Both the position numbers and the translations under genes were made by a program. From contig CM067557.1 of NCBI GenBank assembly GCA_034509755.1, positions 10,826,001-10,890,000 on the forward strand: 64,000 bases of DNA, read 5' to 3'. The stretch is from Anisodus tanguticus (lineage: Eukaryota > Streptophyta > Magnoliopsida > Solanales > Solanaceae). Shown one piece after another: positions 54,376-64,000 of the stretch (position 1 is its first letter; the number at the start of each line of letters is the position of its first letter). The notes beneath the pieces were generated by a model that was not told the DNA's origin, did not search any database, and worked only from the letters and a program-made list of their open reading frames with translations.

Positions 54376-55045
54376 GCACCACCACCACTCTTCTCTTTTC
54401 ATCCACCACTAAATCTCTCCGACCCATATGAAACGATGCCAGAATTTTTATCTACCTGACCGCACCCCACTCCTGCTCCACGCTGCCGGACTCCAATAGA
54501 CTCCGCCGTCAACCTTATCTGCTCCCACTAGCCTTGCTTGGCGGCGCCGCAACATCATCGACGCCGCCGCCAGCCACTGCATCAGCCAGTCTCCGACGGT
54601 CTCTCTCCTTTTTTTTTTACAAGTATCACTAGATCTGCGATATCGTCTGGCAGCGAACAATGGTTTCCGATAGGAATAGTGATTTTAGGTAGTGAATAGT
54701 GTTTTCTGGCTCGTGAAGAACAATTTACAGTGTGTGAACAGGTTTTATCAGCCTAGAGTTGGTACCTCCAGTTGTTTGCACTTAATATTTGTTCTTATTC
54801 GTGTTGTTCAATTTTGCGTGTTGCGTTTTATTGAATCTGGACTTTACATTCTTGCATGTATTCTTGTTGCCCTTTGTTTTATCATTCGGATCTGTAGTAG
54901 CCTGACTTACCTCTAGATTTTTGCTAACTTGTGCTCTAGTATTGCTTCCTGTGTGTGTTAGCGTTAACCTTGGATTAGTATTCTTTGTGTCTTTGCTCTA
55001 GTGGCTTTGGTGAATGATAGTAGACTAGGGTCATGTTCTCGATCG
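54376..55045 (+). other. RTE LINE 5' region
   Basis: CT-rich start then GC-rich CGCCGCCGCC words near 54540-54570. No ORF1-like protein recognised. Confidence 0.4.
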
Positions 55046-57870
55046 GGGACAGGGCAAGGGTAGGGGGTAAGGGAGATGCTAGGCTGATAATAGGGTCTTA
55101 GAATATTGAGACTTTAATGCGGAATGCCATAGAGCTAGTTAATATTCTTAAGAAGAGGAAGATTAATATAACATGTGTCCAGGAGATCAAATAGGTAGGA
55201 CCTAAGGCTAAAGATGTAGACGGATATAAATTATTGTTCTCCAGTAGGTCGAAATATAAGAAGGGGTAGGCATTTTGGTAAACAACGAGCTAAGGGATCA
55301 TGTGGTAGAAGGATGATGGCAATTAAGTTGGTAGTTGGAGGGTTCACTATGAACATTATTAGTGCTTATGCGCCACAAGCAGGCTTGGACGAGGAGGAGA
55401 AGAGATGATTTTAGGAGGGTTTAGATGAAGTGGCGGGAGGTATACCACCCATTGAGAAGTTATTTGTAGGAGGAGATTTCAATGGACATATCGGGTCACT
55501 TCTAGGGGTTATGACGACTTGCATGGAGGATTTGGACTCGGGGTCAAGAATGGGGGAGGCATCTCACTTTTGGAGTTCACTAGAGCTTGTGGGATCGTGA
55601 TAGCCAATTCTAGATTCCTGAAGAAGGAGGAACACTTGGTGACTTTCCGTAGTTTGATGGCTAAGACTTAGATATATGTTTTGCTCATTAGAAAGGTTGA
55701 CAAAGGTTTTTGTAAAGAATGTAAGGTTATTCCGAAGGAGGATCTTACAACCCGACATAAACTTTTGGTGATGGATTTGGAGATCAAGTTGGAGAATAAG
55801 AAGAGGGTTGTGGATGACAGATTAAGAATCAAATGGGGGAGTTTGACCATGGCTAATGCAAAAGAGATGGGGGAGAGGTTGATGGCCAATGGGGCTTGGG
55901 AGGGTAGTGGGGTTGCGACCGGTATGTGGGACAGGATGGCCAGTTGCATTCGTTAGGTAGCCAGAGAAGTGCTAGGAGTCTCGCGCTGTTATTGTGGTGG
56001 ATATCGAGGGGACTGGTGGTGGAATGGTGAAGTTCAAGAGAAGGTAGAAGCAAAGGAAGCGGCGTATGTGAAATTGGTAGAAAGCTGAGATAAGGTGGAG
56101 AAGTGGACGAATAGGGAACTATATACGATAGGGAGGAGGGAGTTAAAGCTAGCGGTTACGGCGGCGAAAATGATGGCTTTCGAACGCCTATATGTGGAAT
56201 TAGAGTAGAAAGGTGGGGATAAGAAGTTGTGAAGACTAGCCAAGACAATGGAGAGGAGGGCCCGTGACTTGGATCAAGTGAGGTGCATCAAGGACGAGGA
56301 CGACAAACTATTGGTGGAGGAGGCGCATATTACGCAGAGGTGGCAGTCTTACTTCCACAAACATTTGAACGAAAAAAGAGATAGTGACATTGTGCTGGGA
56401 GATCTGGAGCATTCTGGTAGGCACAGGAATTTTGGGTATTGTAGAAGCATTAAGGTTGAGGAGGTTACGGATGTTATTCGCAGGATGCGCAAGGGATGAG
56501 CGACCGAGCCTGATGAGATCCTAGTTGAATTTTGAAAGAGCGTAGGCAGGGTTGGTTTGGAGTGGCTGACTGAGTTGTTTAACGTCATTTTTAAGACAGC
56601 AAGAATACCCGAAGAATGGAGGTGGAGTACATTGATTCCCTTGTACAAAAACAAAGGTGATATCCAGAGTTGCAATAACTATAGGGGTATCAAGCTGCTG
56701 AGCCACTCTATGAATGTTTGGGAAAGAGTCGTGGAGACGAGGGTGAGGAGAAGCGTATCTATTTTTGAGAACCAGTTTGGATTCATGCCAGAGCGTTCAA
56801 CTACCGAAATCATTCATCTTATTAGGAGGTTGGTGGATCCACCTCGAGAAGGCATACGATAAAGTCCTTAGGGAGGTTCTATGGAGATGTTTGAAAGTTA
56901 GAAGCGTACATGTGGCATACACTAGGGTGATCAAGGATATGTATGATGGAGCTAAGACTAGAGTACGGACAGTAAGAGGAGACTAGAAGCACTTTCCAGT
57001 GATGATGAGACTACACCAGGGATCAGCTCTTAGCCCATTCATGTTTGCCTTGGTGATGGACGGACTGACGCGACAAATCCAAGCTGAGGTACCATAGTGT
57101 ATGTTATTCGCAGACGATATAGTCCTGATTGATGAGACTCGCAACGGAGTGAACGCCAAGCTGGAGGTTTGGATACAGACTATGGAGTCTAAAGGGTTCA
57201 GGTTGAGTAGGACAAGACATAATATTTGGAGTGCAAGTTTAGCAACGGCAGCGACCCTGAGACAAGCGTGGAGGTAAGTCTTGGCACTCAGGTCATTCCA
57301 AAGAAATGAAGCTTCAAGTACCTAGAGTTTATTATCCAAGGGAATGGAGAGATTGATGACGATGTCACACATCGTATTGGGGTAGAGTCGATGAAATAAA
57401 GGCTCACATCTAGAGTTTTGTGTGATAAAAAGGTTCTACCAAAACTTAAAGGCAAGTTCTATAGGGGGCTGGTTAGACCGACTATGTTGTATGGGGTGGA
57501 GTGTTGGCCAATCAAGACTTCGCACATACAAAAGATAAAAGTTGCGGAGATGAGGATGCTGAGATGGATGTGTGGACATACAAGGAGAGATAGAATTAGA
57601 AATGATGATATCTGGGAGAAAGTGGGAGTGGCCTCGGTGGATGATAAGATGCCGGAAGCGAGATTGAGATGATTCGGGCATATGCAGAGGAGAGACACAG
57701 ATGCCTCAGTGCGTATGTGTGAGAGGTTGACTATGGAAGGGTTCAGGAGGGGTAGAGGTAGGCCAAAGGACTAGGGAGAGGTGATTATACGGGATATGGC
57801 GCAGGTGCAACTTACTTAGGACATGACCTTAGATAAGGGGTTGTGGAGGATACAGATTTGGATAGAAGAG
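55046..57870 (+). pseudogene. RTE LINE endonuclease-reverse transcriptase
   Basis: The apurinic-endonuclease part reads WNIGTLMRNAIELVNILKKRKI, ITCVQEIK, GGDFNGH (as broken frames near 55470) and GGGISLLEFTRACGIVIANSRF. The RT part reads IPEEWRWSTLIPLYKNKGDI, NYRGIKLLSHSMNVWERV and QFGFMPERSTTEIIHLIRR. After frame changes it continues EKAYDKVLREVLW, HQGSALSPFMFALVMDGL and the catalytic box MLFADDIVLID (57105-57135). The C-terminal block is MRMLRWMCGHTRRDRIRN. The domain order is that of RTE LINEs, lacking an RNase H. Stops and shifts are frequent. Confidence 0.9.
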
Positions 57871-58289
57871 TAGTAGGTACTCGAGCGTAGTCCTACTTAT
57901 GCTTACAAATTGATAGTTGTAGTGTTATTATTGTAGGCCTGATTAGCCTATCACACTTATAGGCACATTATTGCTTTATAATCCACTGTAGTTTGATTTC
58001 TATTGCTATGTGTTCTTTAGTTTATTTTGTTTAGCTTATTAAGTTGTGTTAGCTACTGCTCCCTTTTGTTCGAATGCACTTTATACTGCTTTAATTCCTT
58101 ATCCGAGTCTGACCATTTCTCTTGCTTTACTCTTGCTTTGTTTTGATTTTCTTGCTTGTGATTATGCTTTGTCTTGAGCCGAGAGTCTCCCGAAAACTGC
58201 CTCTCTACCTATCAAGGTGGATGTAAGATCTGTGTACACTCTACCCTCTACAGACCCCACGGTGTGGGATCTCACTGATTATGTTGTTG

Positions 58290-59080
58290 TTATAGAGGCA
58301 TAGTTCTAGGGAAGTCATGTTGGAAATCAAAGGTCAAGGTACATGATTTCAATATCAGTGGTCTACTCTTTAAAGTGTAGGGACCTGAGTATAATATGAC
58401 ATCCCTATCCTTTAGGTTCTGATATTTCACTATGTAGTATCCCTCATCATGCCAATACACATTTGGTTCAGCTATGTCAATCAAATTCTTAGTAATATAA
58501 TTGCGCATATAGTTGAAAGAAAGTGTTTCCCCCATAACATAGAGTATCAGGGCATTTGACCACTACTTGGTCTGTTTAGCAGTGTCACGACTCTCTACTA
58601 CGACTACTGGTTTACCATGCACAACAGTCGGAGGAATAAAAGAAAGAGGCATACCATTTGTTGCGCTCAGATTGTGTGCAAACAAACTCACCCAAGAGTG
58701 TGTTTGTTCCTATATGGTCACTCAACAATTGTACATGGGTGCTTTCAATTCGCACCTCAGTTGATTCCTTTATTATCGTACTGGTACTCACCCACCCCAT
58801 CAGATTTACATTATCAGCATTTATCTCTTCTGGTATCGACTATTGTACAGAGGTTACCGGCTTTGTTACCTTCAGAATTCCAGAACTCTTCATCGGCTCC
58901 TTCTCCAAATTTGAAATTGGGGTCACTGTAAGCGAATTCTGTTTACCCGCAGAAATCAGAGAGTGAATATTTGAATTAGCTGATATATCCTTTCACGCAA
59001 TGAGTACCGATTTATCGTCTTCCTTCTGAGGTCTTTCTGACCTCGCTTGGCCATGACAAATCGGAAAGGAGAGCACGTTA
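58290..59080 (-). pseudogene. DUF4283-type retroelement protein relic
   Basis: The minus-strand frame 58290-58535 reads VYWHDEGYYIVKYQNLKDRD and ILYSGPYTLKSRPLILKSC, then FDFQHDFPRTMPL. This is the pattern of the DUF4283 domain found in plant L1-type ORF1 and related gag-like proteins. Its downstream end is cut off by the LINE 3' tail at 58292. Upstream (to about 59080) the frames are broken, with no clear domain. Confidence 0.6.
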
Positions 59081-59431
59081 GCAAGGCGTACTAAGCGTGC
59101 ACCGAGAGCTCATAAAAACAAGTCACTTTTATTATTAATATATATAATGTAACAAATATTTAACTATCTCACAAATAAAAAAATGAGATTTACCTATAAC
59201 AATCTACCTCAAATGAGGTAGGAAAAATACTTATTTCGTGAGGTCGGAAAATGCCTCATATTAAGATCGGTAATTTTTTTTCAAAAATATGAAATAAAAT
59301 AATAATTTAAGTTACCGATCTCGTGAAATCGATAATCTTTACTAAAAAATTATTTTAGGTAAAATCGATAATCATTTAATTTTAAAAATAATAATTTAAT
59401 CTTCCGACCTCACGATATAGGTAATTAGACG
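59081..59431. repeat. CACTA-like subterminal repeat region
   Basis: Short words GAGGTCGGAAAA, AGATCGGTAA, ACCGATCTCGTGAAATCGATAAT and CCGACCTCACGATATAGG recur in both orientations in 250 AT-rich bases, as in subterminal regions of En/Spm elements. No CACTA terminus was found. Confidence 0.5.
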
Positions 59432-60151
59432 GGATGGATGTGTGGGCATACAATGAGGGATATAATTAGAAATGATGATATCCGGGATAAAGTGGGAGTG
59501 GCCTCGGTGGAGGATAAAATGCGCGAAGCGAGGTTGAGATGGTTTGGGCATGTGTAGAGGAGAGACACTAATAGCCCAGTGCGGAGGTGTGAGAGGTTGG
59601 CTATGGACGGGTGGGTAGAGGTAGGCCGAAGAAGTATTGGGGATAGGTGATTAGACGGGATATGATGTAGATGCAACTTACTGAGGACATGATCTGAGAT
59701 AGGGGTTGTGGAGGACACAAATTAGGGTAGAAGGGTAGTAGTTAGTCGAGCGTAGTTCTACTTACGCTTGCAAACTGATAGTTTTAGTGTTATTATTGTA
59801 GGCCCGCTTAGCCGATCATCCTAATTGGCGCGGTATTTCTCTATAGTCCCCTGTAGTTTGATTTCTGTTGTTGTGTGTCCTTAGTGTACTTTATTTAGCT
59901 TATTTACATGCGCTAGTTACTGCTTACTTTTTCAGAATGCGCTATCATGGCTTATTCGCTTTTGATATTAACATTTTTATACTATTTTACATTTTTTGAC
60001 CGCGTCTAACTATTTCTCTTACTTTGCTCTTGCCTTTATTTTGCTTGTGCTTATGCTTTGTTTTGAGGGGAGGATGTTTTGAAAACAACCGCTCTAGCTT
60101 AAATTCTGCTACACCCTACCCTCCCAGAACACTTATTATTGTGTTGTTGTA
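59432..60151 (+). mobile_element. RTE LINE, 5'-truncated
   Basis: Starts within the C-terminal coding region (GGATGGATGTGTGGGCATACAATGAG...), continues through CGAGCGTAGTTCTACTTACGC and the 3' UTR, and ends GTGTTGTTGTA. Diverged from the 54376 element. Confidence 0.85.
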
Positions 60152-60179
60152 CTACACCCTTCGGATCTTGACGACAAGA

Positions 60180-61209
60180 TTGTGGATTTTTTGGCAGTGG
60201 TGCTGGAGGAAAATCTGGTGGAGAACCCAAGGCAATGGTGGATAGACACGGGTGCAACCCGTCACATCTACTCTGATAAAAATGCATTATCCTCTTACGC
60301 CCTAGTCACTGGCAAAAAGTATTCATGGGCAACAGCGCCACCTCTAAAGTGCAAGGGGTTGAAAATGTTGTCCTCAAAATGACTTCAGGCAAAGTGATCA
60401 CTCTAATGGAAGTGATGCACGTCCATGACATCCGCAAGAACTTGGTTTCAGGGCCACTGTTGGTCAACGTTTGTTTTAGACTAGTTTTTGAATCCAACAA
60501 GTTTGTAATAACTAAGAATGGTAATTTTATAGGAAGGGGCTTCGCATGTGCCGGCCTCTTCAAAATGAATGTTATGTCTGTAATCCGTTCATCTAATGAA
60601 ATAAAGCCTTCCACCTACTTGCTTGAGTCTTCTAATTTATGGCATCATAGATTATGACACGTTAACTACAAATCCATTCAAAAGTTAGTAAAGTTGGAAT
60701 TGTTGCCTTCCTTCGACATAAACCCTTAACATAAATGTGAGGTGTGAGTAGAGGAAAAATTAACCAAGTCATATTTTCATTCAGTCGAAAGAAACACCGC
60801 TCATCTAGAACTTATTCACACCGACATATGTGATTTAAAGTTTGCACAAACTAGAGGGGGGAACAAGTACTCTGTGACTTTCATTAATGATAGTACAAGG
60901 TATTGTTATGTTTACTTGTTAAAAAGTAAAGATGAAGCATTTGAAGCATTTAAACGTTATAAAGCAGAAGTTGAAAATCAATTAAACCTACGGATTAAGG
61001 CAATTTGTAGTGATAGAGGGGGAGAATACGTAGCACCATTTGAAGAATACTGTGCTCAATTCAGCATTGTTCATCAAACGACCGCTCCTTACTCGCCTCA
61101 ATCTAACGGTGTTGCCGAGCGCAAAAACCGTACGTTAAAGGAAATGATGAATGGTTTACTTATCAATTCCGATTTAGCCCAAAACATGTGGGGCGATTCT
61201 TACCGCTAA
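60180..61209 (+). pseudogene. Copia-5 protease and integrase core
   Basis: Protease: WWIDTGATRHIYSDK (catalytic DTG intact). After a frameshift near 60320 the frame at 60325-60657 has FRLVFESNKFVITKNGNF and ends at LWHHRL with a stop (60655-60657). The core resumes around 60790 (HLELIHTDICDLKF) and at 60874-61209 (RYCYVYLLKSKDEAFEAFKR, CSDRGGEYVAPFEEYC, SPQSNGVAERKNRTLKEMM). Confidence 0.92.
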
Positions 61210-61862
61210 TACAATTCTCAATAGAGTTTCGCATAAGCGTAAGGATGAAACTCCATATAAAGCATGGGAAGGAAAGAAACTCACTTACAAATATTTGAAA
61301 GTGTGGAGCTGTTTGGCAAAGGTCGAAGTACCTAAACCAAAATAAGTCAAAATTGGACCTAAGACTGTAGATTGCATATTCATCGGATATGCAAATAACA
61401 GTAGTGATTATCGCTTCTTAGTGTATAAGTCGGAGATACCTGATATCCACGAGGGTATGATCGTGGAATCAAGGAATGCTGAATTCTTTGAACAAATCTT
61501 TCCTAGAAAGGAAAAAGAAATAATTTCGCGCAAACGAAGTTATGAACAAAATGCTCAAAATCAACAAGACCCGGGAGTTTCTGATTATCCGGAACTAGAC
61601 GTTCCAAATCTACAGGACTCAGAAGTTACTGACTATTCGGAACTTAATGTTCCAGACCTACAAAACTTAGGGGTTCCTGAGGTTGAACCAAGACGGAGCA
61701 AAAGGGCCAAAAAGGACAACCTTTAATCCAGACTTTCTAACCTATATGGTTGAAAATGAACCAAGGACAATTAAGGAAGTACTGTCAACTCCATAAGCAC
61801 CGCTTTGGAAAGAAGCTATAGAAAGCGAATTAGATTCCATCATGTAGAACCATACTTGGAAA
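61210..61862 (+). pseudogene. Copia-5 integrase C-terminus and linker
   Basis: Words TILNRVSHKRKDETPYKAW, KVWSCLAKVEVPKPK, CIFIGYANNSSDYRFLV. The acidic linker at 61421-61726 contains an internal duplication (VSDYPELDVPNLQDSE / VTDYSELNVPDLQNLG) absent from Copia-3 and -4. Ends RRSKRAKKD followed by a frameshift. Confidence 0.88.
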
Positions 61863-63300
61863 ATGGTTGATCTTCCTCCGGGAAGCAAACCTTTAAGTTG
61901 TAAGTGGATACTCAAAATAAAGTACAAAGCAGATGGAACTATTGACAAGTATAAGGCCAGATTAGTAGTCAAAGGGTACAGACAAAAGAAAGACCTCGAT
62001 TACTTCGACACATACTTCTTTGTGTCTAGATTAACGTCCATAAGGGTATTCATAGCCATAGTAGCTTGGCGTGACCTTGAGATACATCAAATGAACGTTA
62101 AGACAGCCTTCCTAAATGGAGAATTGGAAGAGGAAATATACATGGAACAACCCGAGTGGTATGTAATTCCAAGACAAGAAAAGAAAGTATGGCGTCTTGT
62201 TAAGTCTCTGTATGGACTCAAACAAGCCCCGAAACAATGACATGAAAAGTTTGACAATACTTTATTATCAAAGGTTTCTCTCCATAAATGAATGTGATAA
62301 ATGTATCTATATCAAAGGGAACTATGACTCATTTGTCATGATATGCCTTTACGTAGATGACATGCTCATCACCGGAAGTAGTCTAAACTTGATCTTGAAA
62401 ATCAAAAATATGTTGAAATAATGTTTTGACATAAAAGATATGGGTATGGCAGATGTAATCTTAGGAATTAAGATTTCTAAGACATTTGACGGACTCTGGT
62501 CTTATCTCAATTCATTACATTGAAGATGTTTTGAGGAAATTTGATGTATTTGACAGTCCTTCTATGAAGTCACCAATGGATATAAATCATAGAATTGATA
62601 AAATCATGGTGCACTCGTATCCCAAGAGCGATATGCGCAGGTCATTGGTAGTTTAATGTACATTACAAAATGCACCCGACCTGATATCGCTTATCCAGTC
62701 AACAAGTTGGCTAGGTTTACTTGTAATCCTGGAAATGATCACTGGACGGCGTTATATCAGATACTACGATATCTAAAATATTCGCTGACTTACGGATTAC
62801 ATTATTCAAGATATCCAGTCGTATTGGAAGGATACATTGATACAAACTGGATATCAGACATAAGGGACACCAAATCCACAAGTGGATATGTTTTTACAAT
62901 TGGTGGTGGGGTTGTGTCTTGGAAATCCTCTAAGCAAACATGCATCGCCCGATCCACAATGGAATCGGAGTTTATCGCTTTGGATAAAGCAGGAGAAGAA
63001 GCAGAGTGGCTTCACGACTTCTTAAAGGATATCCTTTGTTGGGATAAACCCGTACCTTCGGTGATGATTCACTGTGACAGCCAATTGACTTTAGGAAGGG
63101 CACGAAGTAATATGTACAATGGCAAGTCTAGACATATTCGTCGAAGGCATAAGACCGTTATGCAGTTAATCACTACGGGTGTCATTTCCATTGATTACGT
63201 CAAATCAAAGGATAACTTAGCGGATCCATTAACTAAAGGCATACCCAAACATCAAATATTCTGCATGTCTAGGGGAATTGGCTTAAAACCCAAACAATAA
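61863..63300 (+). pseudogene. Copia-5 reverse transcriptase and RNase H
   Basis: RT: MVDLPPGSKPLSCKWILKIK, KARLVVKGYRQKKDLDYFD and HQMNVKTAFLNGELEEEIYM, where the first catalytic Asp of MDVK is Asn. Then VKSLYGLKQAPKQ and, after a shift, ICLYVDDMLITGS (YVDD intact). A broken stretch (62421-62655) precedes the open RNase H segment 62656-63300 (YITKCTRPDIAYPVNKLARF, GYIDTNWISDIRDTKSTSGY with Asp-to-Asp positions altered, CIARSTMESEFIALDKAGEEAEW, HCDSQLTLGRARS, LTKGIPKHQIF). It is the longest intact RNase H of the family. Confidence 0.92.
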
Positions 63301-63884
63301 GAATCTTTATGGTGGTAACCCAAGCTTACTGACTGGAGATCCCAGGAATTTGATTTAATGGAAAAACAAAACTATAGAGGTTCAGTTTAGCGCTTCACTT
63401 GAAGTAAGAGCACTTCGAATTATCATTCTTTAAAGAAGTACAACTCCAAAGCCGTTCCCGTGATAGACATTGAGTGCTACCTGCATAATGGGTAAAGGAT
63501 AAGTTTCTGAAACTTTTAATGATTTATAACACTTGCGAGTGGGGTAGAGCAATATACCTTATAGGAGATCACATATTTAAGTACGAAGACAGGCCACTTC
63601 AAATGTACGCACTTAAGAATCCAAGAATTGTCCATGGCCATATCAGACAAAACAATCAGAAGAAAAGAATAAAGAGAGTTATTGTGTGTGATACCATTGT
63701 CTTGGTTTACACTAAACACTGACGGTTCAAGACATCATGTTCACCGCGCAGTAAGTAAATCCGATGGTAATCGACTAAGGAAGGTTCAAAGCCGAAAGCT
63801 ACCTTTCCTGATGCAATATCTTTCCGCTGAAAGATTGCTGAACGTTGGCACCCTGTGTGCACCAATTCTCTTTCAAGAGGGGAT
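63301..63884 (+). other. Copia-5 3' non-coding region and polypurine tract
   Basis: Same non-coding block as in Copia-3 and Copia-4; ends with TTTCAAGAGGGGAT at 63871-63884. Confidence 0.82.
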
Positions 63885-64000
63885 TGCTGGAAATTTACTA
63901 ATGTGGAATTGAGTTTATCCCATCTTTAATGACTTAAATACGTGGGCCCGCATGTCGGAAACATCGTTTCTTCGCACATACCTAATCTACTAAGTGAGTA
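63885..64000 (+). repeat. Copia-5 3' LTR (start only)
   Basis: TGCTGGAAATTTACTAATGTGGAATTGAGTTTATCCC is the reverse complement of the Copia-4 LTR end (46200-46262), with TGTTGG changed to TGCTGG. The window ends inside it. Confidence 0.88.

Larger units (their letters stand above)
54376..58292 (+). mobile_element. RTE-clade LINE, nearly full length, decayed
   Basis: A 5' region without an obvious protein (54376-55040) is followed by an endonuclease-reverse transcriptase region and a 3' UTR. The UTR ends in GTCTTGAGCCGAGAGTCTCCCG, a GTAGAGG/GTGTACACTCTACCCTC block and a GTTGTTGTTA tail, the terminal repeat seen in RTE elements. The protein is broken by more than ten stops. The exact 5' boundary is uncertain. 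Confidence 0.82.
60152..64000 (+). mobile_element. Ty1/copia 'Copia-5', 5'-truncated, runs off the window
   Basis: It begins at the last part of gag (GACGACAAGATTGTGGATTTTTTGG corresponds to the region before the Copia-4 protease). Protease, integrase, RT and RNase H follow, then the 3' non-coding region and 116 bases of the 3' LTR. No 5' LTR or main gag is present; the left end touches the LINE tail. Frames are broken in several places. Confidence 0.9.

Noticed and set aside
60150..60180. Possible primer-binding site of Copia-5 (ATCTTGACGACAAGATTG)
   Set aside because: It aligns better with the end of gag in Copia-4 (CTGGACGACATGATTGAG) than with the Copia-4 leader.
1..64000. CRISPR arrays, bacterial operons, defence islands, phage
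   Set aside because: No regular spacer-repeat arrays or prokaryotic gene organisation; introns, LTRs, MITEs and LINEs show a plant genome.

Overview
This is a plant nuclear window, most likely from a Solanaceae genome. No rRNA, tRNA gene, operon, CRISPR array or bacterial feature was seen. Three things point to Solanaceae: LINE 3' ends of the RTE type ending in GTTGTT-rich tails, short GC-capped MITEs of the GGCGGAGCTA type, and an integrated pararetrovirus with solendovirus-like gene content. The species cannot be fixed from the sequence alone. Only one gene looks intact, a three-exon group IIe WRKY transcription factor (WRKY22/27-like, 354 aa) at 42986-44888. Nearly everything else is transposon or viral debris.

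Layout. 1-2675: decayed hAT transposase with a BED finger. 2676-5155: small repeats, including one of two copies of a 1-kb direct repeat (second copy at 53172-54192). 5314-11969: Copia-1, minus strand, 1470-bp 5' LTR, 3' LTR and RT/RNase H truncated. 12091-17790: MITEs, a 1.2-kb foldback element and a LINE relic. 17868-31384: Copia-2, minus strand (Tnt1-like), whose middle is replaced by a composite: a plus-strand pararetrovirus fragment (21195-23587), a 5'-truncated Copia-3 (23588-27087, minus) and a minus-strand pararetrovirus fragment (27088-30545). 32760-34000: 80-bp tandem repeats, a LINE tail and a possible decayed LTR. 34575-37890: Copia-6, plus strand, 165-bp LTRs, internally deleted.

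37891-45353 is the gene neighbourhood. It holds an RTE LINE 3' tail, a zf-RVT relic, three Stowaway-like MITEs, then the WRKY promoter, gene and poly(A) signal. 45354-51970: Copia-4, minus strand, complete with both LTRs and a near-perfect target duplication, starting 466 bp past the WRKY stop codon. 52500-54192: microsatellite, SINE-like unit, MITE and the second 1-kb repeat copy. 54193-58292: an internally deleted RTE LINE followed by a nearly full-length one. 58290-59430: a DUF4283 relic and CACTA-like subterminal repeats. 59432-60151: another truncated LINE. 60152-64000: Copia-5, plus strand, 5'-truncated, running into its 3' LTR at the window edge.

Copia-3, -4 and -5 are one family. They share the same protein, the same roughly 630-bp non-coding stretch between RNase H and the polypurine tract, and LTRs of about 900 bp. 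Every transposon or viral coding region seen carries stops, frameshifts or lost catalytic residues, so none looks autonomous. The points most worth a second look are the nested and inverted pararetrovirus locus, the Copia-3/4/5 family without a recognisable initiator-Met primer site, the GTATAC-rich leader of Copia-6, the unexplained 1-kb direct repeat and MITE-borne W-boxes upstream of the WRKY gene.
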